Numbered from the stretch's first letter, positions 11,611 to 23,489 are shown. The stretch: DNA of 64,000 nt from Isoetes taiwanensis (GCA_021234155.1 JAJEKV010000026.1:5089183-5153182), one strand, 5' to 3'. The notes: generated from the letters alone by a model not told the origin. A program made the numbers and translations.

Positions 11611-14220
11611 AAAATATATGCTTAGTACATTAGATAAGCATGATATCATCGCATCTTAGTCAATTGTTCCATTATTCCCTGTGATCTGCAGCTTTCATGA
11701 CTTTGTGAAGACTTAGATTATATTTTTGCTATCTTTCACCTCTATGATGTTTTTTCTTTATGTGCCAGTTTTTTTCATAAGATCCTTGAATATTTTAGAT
11801 CACACAGCAATGGCACTAGCCATAAGCTACAATATTGTCAGAAAGTCTGCTTACTTTTAAATACATCCCTTCTTCCTCATCTATTGTTGCTTAATTCAGT
11901 TGTAGAATGAAATCAATCTGTAGTAAATAAGCATTCTGCAGTTACCCAAGATGCATTGGCATACAGATCTTTTAATTTCAATCATCTTTCGATGTGCATG
12001 CTTGCATATAGATATAATTATGTGAGTTTCTATGTAACTAACATATTTGCATTCTAGGGATCTACATGCGCATTTACTGTGATCATATTAATAGAGTGGG
12101 TTTGCTATTGAACAAAGGTCTAGATTGCACAAGGGCCTAGGACTTGATGCTGCATTTGCTGCTTGGCTCACCAGTTGCCGCGTGGTTCACGATGATATGC
12201 AAAATTCTAATGATTTATCCATTTTGATTAAAAGTTTCTTCATAAATATAGAATACCATTTGCACTCTTTGTGTGGGGCCTCATCGATTAGTCACATAAG
12301 CCTATTGTATACACTCATTCTGGTAAGAGATAAGTAATGCTCATTTTAATTGGTGTTTTTTCTCTTATCCCGTGACATCAGCATTTTCGAGAGAATCTAT
12401 TACCTATTTGTTCGGACCGTTTTTGCATGTTACCTATCAGGCTTTATGTGATAATTTTATATGAAAGTATAGAGAGAATCAATGCAATATCTTTTCTTGA
12501 AGGGAACTAATATTTTTCTTGATATCAGCAACAATAGCCAAGGCAATCACCGTTATGATTAATGTTAACATGGAGCATTTTTCTGTCTGTACATAAATCT
12601 GCTAAAGTACTTCTAATTGTAGTTGATGCCACTGTCAAAGCTGGATGGAGCAGGATTTGGAAATTTCATACATTTGTTGATACAAGCCCGATATTTATTT
12701 CCTTTTAAGTTTTAACTACTATCTTGGTAATTATCTTTGAACCCTCAGTTGCTGCTATCATCTTATTGTTTGTTATCACTGTAGACACATGTTACAGATT
12801 ATAACATTTACTAGCTCTGTTTGTCAACCAACATGCATTATTTATGCTTTGGAATAGTTGCGTATGGCTATTTCTTTTTATATGATCTGGAACTAATTCA
12901 TTTATCTTTAGACCAGTCTTTCCATAAGATTATAATTTACAGATGTTTTGTTGTCAAAAATTCCTTCGCATTCTTTGGAGAGAAAGCTTTAACTGTTAGA
13001 GGCATAGGGGATCAAATCTCCTAACATTAAAAATGCAGGTATTGAGAATGGGCCAAGTGGAATTGCAGTGGAAAGAATGAAATGAGATCCCAAATGGTGC
13101 AAGCTCTTTTTTATATGCATATGGTGAGCCAGCTTGTGAAGCACAATTGTAAGAAGAAATTGAATGTTTGGCACGTGCATGCAAGGATAGTCCCCAGTTG
13201 CATCAATTTTGCATGATGATCAAATTAGAAGAAGTTTAAGTAATCTTTAAATTGCTTGGATGCCTTATGTAATGCTTTCTTTGAGGTCATAACAGAGTCA
13301 CTATCACCATGATTTGTGCCATTGAAAACATTGTAATATTTGCTCCATCCGCTGCTAACTCCAAATAGATAATGTTGCTACATATTTGCTCCATGTGCTG
13401 CCTTTAATGCATCCATCAATTAAGTATTATTCACGAACTTGAGGGAGAATGATATACAAAAACTAACAAGAACAATTGCTCATTTCTTCATTTGTAGAAT
13501 ATGTTACGTTTAGCTAACTCTAATCCACAACTGTCCTTTACATATTGATAATATTATCTTGGCATGCACACACACACTCCTCTAATTCACTAAATATTTC
13601 CTAATGAGTAAGGCTTTATTAGCTCATTCATTTCTCCATACAAAGTGTTGTTCTGTATGTTTTATCAATCGAAGTCTTAAAAACAAATCTAAAACATACT
13701 ATAGCTTTTATTAGAACATAGGATGCTTATAAATTCATTTAAACTAAAAAAAGGAATTGCAAAGAGACACCATGCAAGATTTAGGGCTTGAATTATCATC
13801 GAGAATATTGACCAAAGAACATGCCAGAAGCCAATAACTTGCTCAAAAATGACTCTAGCAGCATAAGTTAACATATACAAGAAACTTATCGCGGCAGCCA
13901 AGACCGTTGCGAACGTTTCTCTTCTCCTTGGCCGCCGTGAACATTTCTCTTTCCCAGTTTTTTGTGTAATTCAAGAACATGTGGGACTTGGACCCACACT
14001 GTTGCCATATGGTCTCGTACCCGTATGATAGGGGGTGTTACGTGAACATTTCTCTCATGTTCCAAAACATGCAGGATTTGGACCTGCATTTTTTGTTCCA
14101 AAAGTAAAAATGTGTGATTTGCATGCTCCCTTGCAATCTAATTATCTTTTCCTCAAAAAATTGTTGATAGAAGTTATTTCCATCGTTTGCAACTGAAGCC
14201 TCTGAATAATAATTTGCTTG
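11611..14220. other. Spacer with possible exon relics
   Basis: AT-rich. A segment after a good acceptor (AATGCAG, about 13038) reads through about 60 codons with one stop (GASSFLYAYGEPACEAQL, then LARACKDSPQLHQFC), which could be a decayed exon of an unknown gene. A short stretch near 12060-12340 is similarly suggestive. Neither matches a family I can name. Confidence 0.3.
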
Positions 14221-14341
14221 AATATGTAGCATAATAACAGGGGGTTTTCTTTGTATTTTTGTACGCGTTTCACTAAGGTTTTCCTATGATTTCGTGATGT
14301 ATTCAAATGGATGTACTAATGCGTACATCTAGAGTGCACCA
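14221..14341 (+). repeat. Dispersed repeat R1, copy A
   Basis: About 120 bp ending in ATCTAGAGTGCAC. The same sequence is found in inverted orientation at 32225-32345: both have ATGTAGCAT, AACAGGGG plus T-rich, TATGATTTC and CTAGAGTGCAC in the same order. Probably the end of an unclassified transposon. Confidence 0.65.
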
Positions 14342-14352
14342 TTTCTGAGCCA

Positions 14353-14545
14353 TTGATTTTAGCCTTTTTTTTTCAATGGTCAACAACCAATGGCTCACAA
14401 CAAAAGCCCTTTTTTTGTGCTTGTGGTGCATAATGGGCACATGAAGGACCATTGATTTTAGCTTTTTTTTTTCAATGGTCAACAACCAATGGCTCACAAC
14501 AAAAACCCTCTTTTTGTGTGTGGTGCATAATGGGCACATGAAGGG
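14353..14545. repeat. Tandem duplication, about 96-bp unit, two copies
   Basis: Two nearly identical units run CCATTGATTTTAG through GGTGCATAATGGGCACATGAAGG. The open frame on the minus strand (14303-14539), with a repeated SHWLLTIEKK phrase, is a by-product of the duplication and not a gene. Confidence 0.85.
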
Positions 14546-15165
14546 CGCATGTAGCGCAGTTTCCCCGCCGGCAACACATTTCTTATCATAACTTTTGATC
14601 CAGAGCTCTGCTTGAGATGATTTTTATTGCGTTGGAAAGCTCTCTCCGAGATCTTTTTGATAGTGTATGATATGGATATGTTTGGTTAAGTTATCTATGC
14701 TAAAACAGCAATTTTTCGGCCGGGTTTGGTAGGCTTTCAATCCTACCAGCTGATTAATACAGGATTGCGCTATTGGATATTGTTTTATGGCTCATTCCGA
14801 ATGAAAGCTTGCAAAAAATTACCATGCATTTTTAGATTTTGAGGCAATTATTAAGCAAATTCCAAGGCTTCTAGATCCTTGTGCTAACAAGCAGAAAAGT
14901 TTCCCACTTTGGTTTCTCACCACAAGAATCCATGGAGGCCAAAGGTCTTTTTGTTAAATTCAGGTTGAAAAATGTTTGTGTATGGGTGTTGCAAACTTTA
15001 TGACTTTCAGATAATGGGATCAATTTGCTCTATCTTTATGGTAACTTTTACTTATGTTCTATTTGTTTTATTGTGATCAAATTCAAAAGCTACAGATGAT
15101 GAAAGCCTCAAATGAATTCTAGTTTTTTTCTAGTTTTTTTCTGGTTTGAATTCTAATTTTCTTTT
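14546..15165. other. Spacer, no gene recognised
   Basis: AT-rich with no coding signal. The phrase CGTTGGAAAGCTCTCTCCGAG (near 14630) has a weak counterpart near 23395. Confidence 0.4.
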
Positions 15166-15450
15166 TTGAGAGGGGAGGCGTCCCTAAGGCCCGAAGGGCA
15201 AAATTTTTTTGCAACACAAACCATTAACATCCAACATATAAAAATTAAATCCCCCAACACATAACAACCAACACATAACTACCATTGACATTAATTAACA
15301 CAACTATTGGGTCCAACACATTTAAATTAAAATCCCCCTTAAATCCCCTTTGACACAACCATTGGGTCCAACACATTTAATTAAAATCCCTCTTAAATCC
15401 CCTTTGGTTTGGGTGCATATTCACACGGGGGTGACTCCAGGCAACGAGAG
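15166..15450 (+). repeat. Dispersed repeat R2, copy A
   Basis: It begins with an imperfect palindrome, GGCCCGAAGGGC, and ends GGTTTGGGTGCATATTCACA. The reverse complement of 29755-29915 has the same order of blocks (GGGCCCGAAGGGCCC, ACCAACACATAACTACCATT, CATTGGGTCCAACACATTTA, TTTGGGTGCATATTCACACG). This copy has an internal duplication of the block ATTGGGTCCAACACATTTAA. Confidence 0.75.
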
Positions 15451-15625
15451 CTGTTGGATAGGCATATTCGCCCCTTATTCCTTAATCTACACCGTATGTA
15501 AAGTTCCTCATTTGTGGAGTATGCAAGTACAAAATTTGCTATATTGTATAACAAGATTCGCAAAATACTATAAGATTTCAAGCGGAATACTATATAGGAT
15601 GTGATGTGTACATACACCTCATGTT

Positions 15626-15699
15626 GAGTACAAAAATTGCATGTCAATTTTATAATAGCTATGAGTACAAAAATTGCATGTCAATTTTATAATAGCTAT
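15626..15699. repeat. Tandem duplication, 37-bp unit, two copies
   Basis: GAGTACAAAAATTGCATGTC and the following 17 bases are repeated exactly and adjacently. Confidence 0.95.
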
Positions 15700-17980
15700 G
15701 AGATGAAAGGAAAGACTACATTTGTCAAATTTTGAAGATTTAAGCTATTTTTTGAGGATCTAGAAGTGCCACAATACGAACTTCAAAGACTGGTCAATAT
15801 GCTCGTCATGAAGTTTGTTAACCATGCTCAAAACAAAAGTTGAGTATTCGACAATATACAATTTCATAATATACCACATTGATAGTCGGTAAGTCAACAA
15901 TGCGGATTTACATTTATTGCATGCTACCTTGCTACAAACCAGTGTGGCAAGGTACACTTACATCATTGCGCTTGAATTGCTCCACAAATATGCCATAGTT
16001 TGCTGGCAAAGCATATGTTGGGGGAAAGAAGTTATACCTGCAGATTAAGACTCATCAATACGACCTACCTTCATACAGTCCATAAACATCTAATATACAA
16101 TCCTTGCTGCTGCATCATAACTTTAATCAGTTAACACCTGGACTATGTGTGCTTAAACATCTGTATAGGTTGACCTGTTCAGTAGCATTCTTTTTCCACT
16201 ACCAACTACTTCCAAATGTGAGCCTCTATAACCGCCTGTTTCAGCCATTTCCAAAGATATTAGCTTGAGAACTGCTTCTTGTTACACCAAGAATGTCAGA
16301 AAACCTTCAACAGTATTAAGTGTTGGTTCCTATGAACATTTTTTTCCTTATCCACTTCCTTGTTCAAACACATAATGAGAGAGCCCATGCCTAGGTTGCA
16401 TTGCAACCTCAAGCATGTTGACTCCATGAGAAAGGTCACAAAGAATGGACTGCACAGATCTAAAAACTGATGTGTACATTTGAAATGCCCAGAAGAATAT
16501 GCAAATCGTGATACTGAACTTTTTTTAATTCCTCAACCTGAGTTTTCTTCCCCACCTTTCCATCTTCAACATTTGAACATGCTTGGTGGTGCTGACACTC
16601 ACAACAAGCCCAGGAGGACACTTTTCAGCAGAGTAACCTCAAAGATGATAGTCAAAAAGAAGAAATGCGACAGGCATAGAGAGAAAAAATATGAAAAGAG
16701 ACGACTAAGATAACTAAGACGATGTGAGAAATATAAGACTAAGAACTTAAACACGCGTGCAGACAATTTGGGCAAGGATGCACCTTTTTCTCCCACGATC
16801 CTTTAAGTCTAGCCACTCAGTCATCAATTGAGGTTTTCCAGCCTGTGTTGCAATAACCATTGTGTACATGCTAGAGCTGGTAGATGGGCCCGGGGGATTC
16901 ACCTCTATGTTAGGGGCATATGGCATGTGCGTGCATCAGGTCGGGAGAAACACTTATGTATACAGCTCGCCCTCCATAGAAACCCCTATGTATACAATCC
17001 TGTGTTGTCGAAGCAGAGTACCTGATTCCATACTTTTACACGAGTCTAAGCACAATTTACCCTACCCTTAACCTTATTTTTACGCCTAGTATTTATTCAT
17101 GTAGCCTACCCTCTACCTTACATTTACGTCCAAGCTACAAATGTTGCACGCATAATAGAAGAAGAGCTAGGGCTTGTGAATTTGGCTTCCACAACAAGCC
17201 CTCACTTGTAGTATATTTTAGGCATTATAATACGGCCTTTTGTACTTGATAACTAAAAGTGTATTCCCAAAGTGCCCCAGATAAAGTTTTTATTCCAATA
17301 TGGATGAACGGGCACTTGTATAGGACCAATCAATACTTGGTATAAAAGTTTAACAACCTGAAGTGAAATAGTTTTGTGCCCTACACGTCCTTGCAATAGT
17401 TTTACAAAATCAATAGGCACTGGGTTTTGTACATAAATATAGTTGATGGTTAAGACTAAACTGTCCTTGCAATAGTTTTACAAAGCCAATAGGCACAAAA
17501 AGGTGGCTTTTACATATTATAGATGATAGGTAAGACCAAATCAACTTGTTCATCAGTAAATGAATACCATCATTCCTTTCCAAACAATATTAAGAAGTGA
17601 TTGCCACTTGATTTTTCATGTCCGTTTGTCAAGCATCAAAGCTACAACACCAAAGGTATGAGAGACACACATGCAGTTTTGGCAGGCTTGTCGTGTTACC
17701 ACTCATTGTAGAACTCAAAGACGAGCTTTATCAAGCTATAGAAAGAGAGAATTAAGTATCTTTAATCAAGACCTAGACCACAACATATTTCAAAGCATTC
17801 CATGAAACTATGATTTTTCTTTTTCTAGGTAATTAAAGAATATATATTGTATGCTAACTGATAAGCAGTAATTATTTTGGGAAATGAATGGTACAAATGT
17901 ACATAAATCATGCTCCAGATAAGTTAAAAAAAATATAATAATGCCCAATAGCTGATAACTAAGAACTTGTTATTCAAAAT
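15700..17980. other. Spacer with one lysine/arginine-rich ORF
   Basis: Mostly AT-rich spacer. The longest sense-looking frame is 16480-16713, starting MKCPEEYANRDTELF and ending in a basic run (KKKKCDRHREKKYEKRRLR). No domain recognised. It could be a decayed exon or chance. Confidence 0.3.
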
Positions 17981-18484
17981 AATTAGTCAGCAATGTCGTC
18001 CACATAACCATGCCCATCATCAAGTAGCGTTGTGGCAAAAAGTCCAAAAGCAGTGCCTTGATAAACCAGCTTGACCCCAGACTCTCTAGAATGCAGGACC
18101 ATTCTAAAAATTGAAAACATTATAAAACCCATTCTTACCATGGTGTAAGTTTTCCCAGACCCAGTTTGGCCATAAGCAAAAATACAGACATTGTAACCAT
18201 CCAAAATAGAACGTATTAGTGGCTGTGTATCCATAAAGATCTCACCTGCATTATAAGAGTGATCACGGCTTAAAGACAAATTAGATAAGCAAACCGATTT
18301 TATAAAGACACTAGGAATGCACCTTGAGAAGAAGATCCACCATAGATCTTGTTAAAAGTAAATGTTTTGCAGGAATCCTTCCCTTGCTTGTTACGGTTTG
18401 TTATCATGATATCACCATCACTATCAATGAAACTCACAGTACTCTTATCTTCACATTCGCCATAAAGAAATGGCCTTACTCGAC

Positions 18485-18500
18485 AAAATACTCTGATATT
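18485..18500. repeat. Target-site duplication, left, of LINE-B copy
   Basis: AAAATACTCTGATATT immediately precedes the LINE-B insertion and is repeated at 19136-19151 directly after its poly-A tract. It lies in the kinesin exon. Confidence 0.95.
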
Positions 18501-19135
18501 CACTTCCCCCACCGAAGGTTAGGGTGCTTATGTGGCAGGTGGTGCACCGCTGTATCAGGGTGAATGCCCTTGTGAGTCGGTTTAGGCCGGGTGTGAGCCC
18601 TCTCTGCCCTTGTTGTGGCCTTCATCGTGAGACTGTAGAGCATTGTCTGGTTTTATGCCCTCACTTGCAGGCTGCCTGGGATTGGGTTAGGGCTCTGTTT
18701 CAGGTGAGATTGACTAGCCAGCAGTTGCTGCTTCATGTGTATCCTGGTGCTTGGCCGCTCTTGCGGCAGCAAGCCTTGCATCTGTGCGTGGCTTGGTTGG
18801 TGTGGCTGATTTGGAAGCGGCGGCAGTTGTGGATCTTTCAGGGGATTCAGCAGCCTGCAGCCTCTCTGATTCCTCGACTCAGGTACAAGCTATTTCAAAG
18901 TTTTCTGGTATTCCCGGGAGTAGTAGAGTAGAAGTTTGCCATTTGGCGGGACTTCTTGGGTGTTGTAGATGGTGATGGTCGGTTTGTACAGCAGTAGAGT
19001 TGCAGTTTTTCTGTGAGTTTGTTGTGGAGTGTCGAGGTATCGCTGTCTCTTTGGGGCAGTTCTCCTTCCTCCTCACTTGCTTTGTAACATTACCATTATT
19101 TTAATATATTGATGACACAGTTCTTCAAAAAAAAA
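18501..19135 (+). mobile_element. LINE-B 3' fragment inserted in kinesin exon
   Basis: A 635-bp, 5'-truncated copy of the LINE at 23.4-29.4 kb; its first bases (CACTTCCCCCACCGAAGG) match position 28711 onward. It encodes the zinc-binding RT C-terminal domain (zf-RVT): LLWQMVHRCIRVN in related frames, FRPGVSPLCPCCGLHRETVE, HCLVLCPHLQAAWDWV, the usual C-x2-C...H-x4-C arrangement. It ends CAGTTCTTC plus about 13 A. The 16-bp target-site duplication and poly-A show standard target-primed integration. The C-terminal ORF is 18524-18931. Confidence 0.95.
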
Positions 19136-19151
19136 AAAATACTCTGATATT
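19136..19151. repeat. Target-site duplication, right, of LINE-B copy
   Basis: Second copy of AAAATACTCTGATATT, adjoining the poly-A tail and leading into the kinesin exon acceptor. Confidence 0.95.
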
Positions 19152-20339
19152 TCCTGCAAGAATTAACTAGAGTTGGGGGCTGGCCATATTTCCTGAAGAA
19201 TAGGCAGGGTTGGATGAAGATCGTTCCCCTTGCCAGTGTTTATCACATCAGTTATTATTTTCAATGCCACAACCAGTGGTTTTCTGAAGCTTTTCTTCTC
19301 AGCCTGCCAGAAATAGCATCAAAATCACATGGAAAAGCAGAAGCAAACAGACTATACTAGAATAGATCTAATACCTGTAATGCAGCAAGATTGTTAATGG
19401 AAGTATTGATGACATGATTAAAGATCTCATAGATGATTCAGCCTCCCCTGCAGGAAGGGCTGCTGCAATAACGACAAGTCCTTCAACTCATGCTGTATCA
19501 GGTTTTCCAGCAGCTATTAATAACTCTGATGAGGAGAGCAGTGATGCAATGGCATTCAGAAGAGGCATAAAAGAAAGGGTGCTAAAAGATATCGATAGAC
19601 TCTCCCTCCATAAAAGTAGTAATGCAAGAACTAATGTTACATCAAACTCCAGCCACCTTCTATCTGCCGTAAGCCTTAAAGACAAAACTGAAAGGATTGG
19701 ATCAAAAATGTTGTTTACAAACAAGTATGTTGCAATGTAGTTGGTGTCCACATTATCAGTGGCTGTCAATATGGTCAACAAAATCCTGCACAACGGTAAG
19801 AAAGATTTATGTTTAGAATTTCTGCTTGATATTAACAGCAAACATGACTAAGCAGTACCCATGTTAAAATAAACCTCCAGATCGATATGCATTGCTAGCA
19901 TTTGGAAAATGTGATGACTAATTCACTTGTCTTAGTCCCAATGACTTCACGAGAACCGGTACATTATCCTTGGTGAGAAGAGTACCAATACCAATAATCA
20001 AGCGCTTGAAGAATAATTCGGCATTGTCCATGGACCCAGCTACCAAAGTGATGATTGTCAAACCCTGCCAGAAGGTAATTATTGGTTAGTAAAATAGTAC
20101 ATGATAGAAACCTATATCTTTAGAATTTACCTGTTCAACAAATCGTTTCTTAAAAACCTCTCGTAATAATATAGCCATGGTCTCTAGTGGATGTGCAACT
20201 CTTATAAAATTATCATCACTCAAGTACCTGCAGACAGTTGAGCAATGATGTAGCTAAGAATGTGTCAATAAAAAAAGGATATCTAGAAAAATATCAAATG
20301 ATTGTTAACAAGCGTAATGTTGATCATTGATCGGAGACA

Positions 20340-20846
20340 TTATCCTATAAGGATGGGTTCCCATTACCTCAGAATTGAAATAGGTCGCTGGGGGGTGAAT
20401 GGCGGGCACGGGATCCCCAGGGAGGAGAGGGTATGTCAGTGTTGTGAGATGCATGTGATAGAGGATGAGCACCATGCCCTCCAGCAGTGCCCAGCATATG
20501 CCCATGTCCGAGCAGTGCACACTGATCTTAGATGCTCTGACACATCGCTACATCAGTTACTCGCATCACCTATGGTAGCGCGACTGGGAGCTTACATCCT
20601 GCAGATTTCGGCCGTCAGACTTGCTCTTCTCGGGCATGGTATTTGAGAGCCTACTGTTAGGGTTTTTCCTCCCAAGTGGGGGTTTTTTCATCCCGGTAGT
20701 AGGGTTCTACTGTACAGTTACATTGTTTGTTTTTGGTGTTGGGGTTTTTGGATTTTTTGCCTGTTCTCTGCATGTACCGTCTCATAGGCCTCTGGCCTCC
20801 GTGGACGTTAAAATAAACTTCCTTCCTTCCTTCCTTCCTTCCTTCC
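20340..20846 (+). mobile_element. LINE-A 3' fragment in ARMH3 intron
   Basis: About 500 bp nearly identical to 11118-11610 of LINE-A copy 2. The frame 20302-20646 keeps the C-terminal region more intact than copy 2: HYLRIEIGRWGVNGGHGIPR, VCQCCEMHVIEDEHHALQQC, PAYAHVR. The 3' UTR includes the shared-core hairpin and ends in six or more TTCC units. It is strongly 5'-truncated. The pentamer CCTAT occurs at both ends, too short to count as a proven target duplication. Confidence 0.92.
20650..20703 (-). repeat. Shared-core hairpin, copy 3 (in LINE-A 3' UTR)
   Basis: CCTACT (20650-20655) pairs with AGTAGG (20698-20703). The minus-strand core reads CGGGATGAAAAAACCCCC and then GGAGGAAAAACCCTA. Same position in the element as the copy at 11420. 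Confidence 0.75.
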
Positions 20847-21308
20847 TATGGCTCTATATTGATTTAATGTTTTGAATATTATAGATCAATGCCTTTGTCC
20901 TATCCTTTGCTAGATTATAAACTTACATAACCATTGTTCCAAATAGCTCATTAATCACTAGCTTCAATTTAACCTTCAGTTCCTCTTCCTTTGCCGTTGA
21001 GATACAATGAGCCAGAAACTCTTGATTTACCTGCATGCATATCGACAAAATTAAGCTGTTTAAGCAGTTCTAGAAGTTACCACTTGAACTAAAAAAATGA
21101 TAAGAGATCAAATTAGCGCCTTAAGTAGAAGCAATTTATCCCAAAATCTAGTGAGGACAGTTTGACCTTGTATGCCTTTATCTCTCTCCGTATGGATAGG
21201 ACTGCGCCCAGAAAAAATATCTTCATAAATGGATACAAACTTTTCCTTACGAATGGGTTTTAGCCTTTCCAATTTGTAAGAACTAACAGAACTACGCTGA
21301 TTCTGCAT

Positions 21309-21984
21309 GATCGCCAGGAACAGATCTAATAAAAAAATAAAATAGACAGCTGCTTATCCACCAGATCTCTAAACCACCACATTTTCATGCAAACCAGTTG
21401 AGCATCCCACAGATATCGAGTGCAAAGGCAGAACCTGCAAAGTCAGAAAAATCGATGAAGGCAAATGGGTCCACGCTGCCGATGAAAGAAAATGAAGAGA
21501 AATGAGTCCAATGAAGGTTAGAATCCAGCTTCGATGCACCATTCTTCATAAAAGCAAGCCACATTCTACAACCGGTCCATAAACCATGAATAGGGAGCAC
21601 TTTCAGAAATCCATTGCCATGATCTTGTACAAGCAATAATCATTATTTGAATAGAGCTATAGTTTCAAACCCTCAGACCGCAACAAACCCGTAAAGATCA
21701 TGAGGCACAAAGGGAACGAGACAAAAAAATATAAAAAGTTACCTCCTTAACTCCAAGCATCCTCAAACGATCTCGTGCAAAAGCGACAACCAAAATCTAG
21801 CCTCGCAAATGTATTTCTAACTCCCCGCGGCCTTGCCAAGAAATGCCGCCGAACCGTAAAAAAAACTTACACCTTGGGCCAAAACGTAGGGGAGGGATCG
21901 GGTATAACGTACTTTTTTCTTTCAAAAAAACCCTTCCTCATTTCACGACATGTACTCTACGGAATACATGTGTGAACCCCCCGA
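21309..21984. other. Region upstream of ARMH3 relic
   Basis: No domain recognised. The 83-codon minus frame at 21385-21636 has no family signature. If the ARMH3 relic kept a promoter it would lie here; no clear TATA or other element is evident. Confidence 0.35.
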
Positions 21985-22250
21985 GTAGATGGGTGGATGT
22001 TGGATGTATTAGAAAGCTTATGGTGGAAAGAGGCATAAAGAAGGAACCGGGGTGCAGTTCAATTGAGATTGGTTATCAGGTTCATACCTTTCTGATTGGT
22101 AATATCTCCCATCCAATGAAGGAAGCTATCTATGCGAGGCTGGATATGTGCCTGATACGTCATCAGTCTTGCATAATCTGAATGAGGAGACCAAAGAAAT
22201 GTTGCTTGGTTATCATAGTGAGAAACTGGCATGAGTCTGCAAACCCTGCA
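21985..22250 (+). pseudogene. PPR protein relic, E/E+ to DYW junction
   Basis: IRKLMVERGIKKEPGCSSIE, then [12 protein letters not shown] and IYARL, form the E motif that ends PLS-class pentatricopeptide repeat proteins. After a frameshift near 22145, [16 protein letters not shown] and [10 protein letters not shown] give the start of the DYW cytidine-deaminase-like domain. The HxE and CxxC zinc-ligand region is missing because the sequence stops soon after. Intact relatives enter plastids or mitochondria and direct C-to-U RNA editing. Only about 85 codons remain, with no PPR repeats upstream. The open frames that follow at 22182-22748 show no known domain. Confidence 0.85.
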
Positions 22251-23399
22251 ATCACCATAGCAAATCGACAGCAAACCTATAGGTTTCTCAAGAAAAAACA
22301 TGGTAAGCAAACTTGTATTTTAGCTTCGCTATGGAGTTTTGATGAGGCTGGCAATATTTATTTAAGCTGGACTTCGCTTTTTGGCACCTCAAATAACCAG
22401 GAAGTGGTCTGGGATCATGGTTTTGTGAAAGAAACCAAAGCAAGGGATTTCTTGCAGAGCAAGAAAGAAAGGGAAAGATCCAAATCCGCAATAGCTTTTG
22501 GATTGCGGTGACAGATTGTTGTTTCTTCAACATTGGCGACCTTCTGCATTAGTAACAGAGTTATGGCGGCGATTTGTGAGAGCGAATTTTGCCGGAATGG
22601 GGCAGAGGAAGTGAAAAGCAAAGCATTCGAGGAGCAGATAAGAACAAAAATGTGGCATCCCTATGTTTTTTCTTTTTTCTTGAATTTAGCAAGTCCAAAA
22701 TTAATAGACGTGTCAAGCGGTGGGCTCTTCTCAGCCCATAAATATTAGACACCCATTTTTTTTAAGAACAAAACATACTGCTTTACATAGGTAGTGATAT
22801 ACACCATTCCTAATAACACATCACAACCAAAGTACGACAATATGTTTCTTTGATTGGCAATGAAATTTCATATTAGATGTATTCTTGCTTCACATTATGA
22901 GAGTATAGACACTTGAAATGATGTTGCCAACTCCAAGTGTCGAATGGTTGTAACATGTTCACCATTTAAAGCCAACAGCTTTAAATTATTATTTGATGGT
23001 AGTATTTTCCTTCTTTCTTCATGTTAATAACATGATTATGTAGGATTACACTAGCCTTCTCTATGCGTTTATCTCAAAGCACAACTACCCTTTAGGATGC
23101 CTATGTTAAACATTTTACACTTTAGTCTAAAAGGGAAGCTAGATAGGGCTCAATTTTTCTTCATATGCAACTCTATAATGAGGGCATTCAAAAGCTTTTG
23201 CCTTTTTCTTCCATATGCACTTCAATTACAACAATGTTTGAGCACCCATTATATGCCTTACATAAAGTCAAAACACATGTTTTGCTCGATGCTTGATGGC
23301 GCTAAGGAAAGCTTGGTGGTCGGAGTTCTGACGGCGAAACTTTGATCGGCGATATCTCTCTTATCTGGTGTCAGATTTCAACGTGCTTGGGCTCGTTGG
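22251..23399. other. Spacer with unassigned short ORFs
   Basis: The frame 22260-22511 (YRFLKKKHGKQTCILASLWS) and 22533-22748 (MAAICESEFCRNGAEEVKSK after an in-frame Met) are open but unrecognised. 22750-23350 is plain AT-rich spacer. Confidence 0.35.
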
Positions 23400-23489
23400 A
23401 AAGCTTGCTCCGAGCTCTTTCCGGAGGTGTATAGCATCAGCTATTTTGCATGTGGCTTATTGCCACATACAGCTGAGTTCCGGACTGGT

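Larger units (their letters stand above)
18000..19160 (-). pseudogene. Kinesin-14 motor, N-terminal exons, interrupted by a LINE
   Basis: Exon a starts at 19153 after an acceptor (CTTGCAG) and encodes the kinesin-14 motor opening GNIRVFCRVRPF, then a TFxFNKIYGG-like block. It ends at 18323 before GT, but a LINE-B copy (18501-19135) sits inside it. Exon b (18245-18139) encodes [29 protein letters not shown], the P-loop that binds ATP, followed by a GT donor; phase 1 joins a to b correctly. The next acceptor (exon start 18103) opens with NGPAF, then a stop, then WG, resembling the decayed SGP..WGVNYRAL stretch that follows the P-loop in this family. No switch-I, switch-II or neck sequence follows, and no coiled-coil exon precedes. 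Kinesin-14s are minus-end microtubule motors. This copy cannot make one. Confidence 0.88.
19375..21308 (-). pseudogene. ARMH3: ARMH3 (C10orf76/UPF0668) homologue, N-terminal part
   Basis: Five collinear exons match the order of human ARMH3 as I know it. E1 (from ATG at 21308): LKPIRKEKFVSIYEDIF, then TRFWDKLLLLK. E2 (21030-20927): VNQEFLAHCIS..EEELKVK. E3 (20227-20131): DDNFIRVAHPLETMAILLRE. E4 (20064-19927): DNAELFFKRL, GTLL. E5 (from 19785): ILLTILTATDNVDTNYIATY, LFVNNIFDPIL. A later piece ending at 19375 reads IIYEIFNHVINTSINNLAAL before a GT donor. E2 to E4 phases agree. Broken points: the E1 end lacks a GT donor, E4 to E5 is out of phase, and E5 ends in a stop before the last piece. The C-terminal half is missing. 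In animals ARMH3 is a helical scaffold at the Golgi that works with PI4KB and GBF1. A LINE-A fragment lies in the E2-E3 intron. Confidence 0.85.

Noticed and set aside
14303-14539. Protein with repeated SHWLLTIEKK motif
   Set aside because: It is a product of a 96-bp tandem DNA duplication, with no start context or homology.
19414-19740. Plus-strand 108-codon ORF (Ser/Ala-rich)
   Set aside because: It is the antisense of the ARMH3 exon 5 region, whose minus-strand reading matches a known protein in order with four other exons.
19927-20227. PUL domain of PLAA as identity of the minus-strand exons
   Set aside because: GTLL and KSLGL phrases fit superficially, but five exons in order fit ARMH3 much better, including TATDN and the following NNIFDPIL.
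14600-23420. Weak similarity between about 14600-14660 and 23345-23420 (CGTTGGAAAGCT and CTCCGAG phrases)
   Set aside because: Too short and diverged to call a repeat family by eye.
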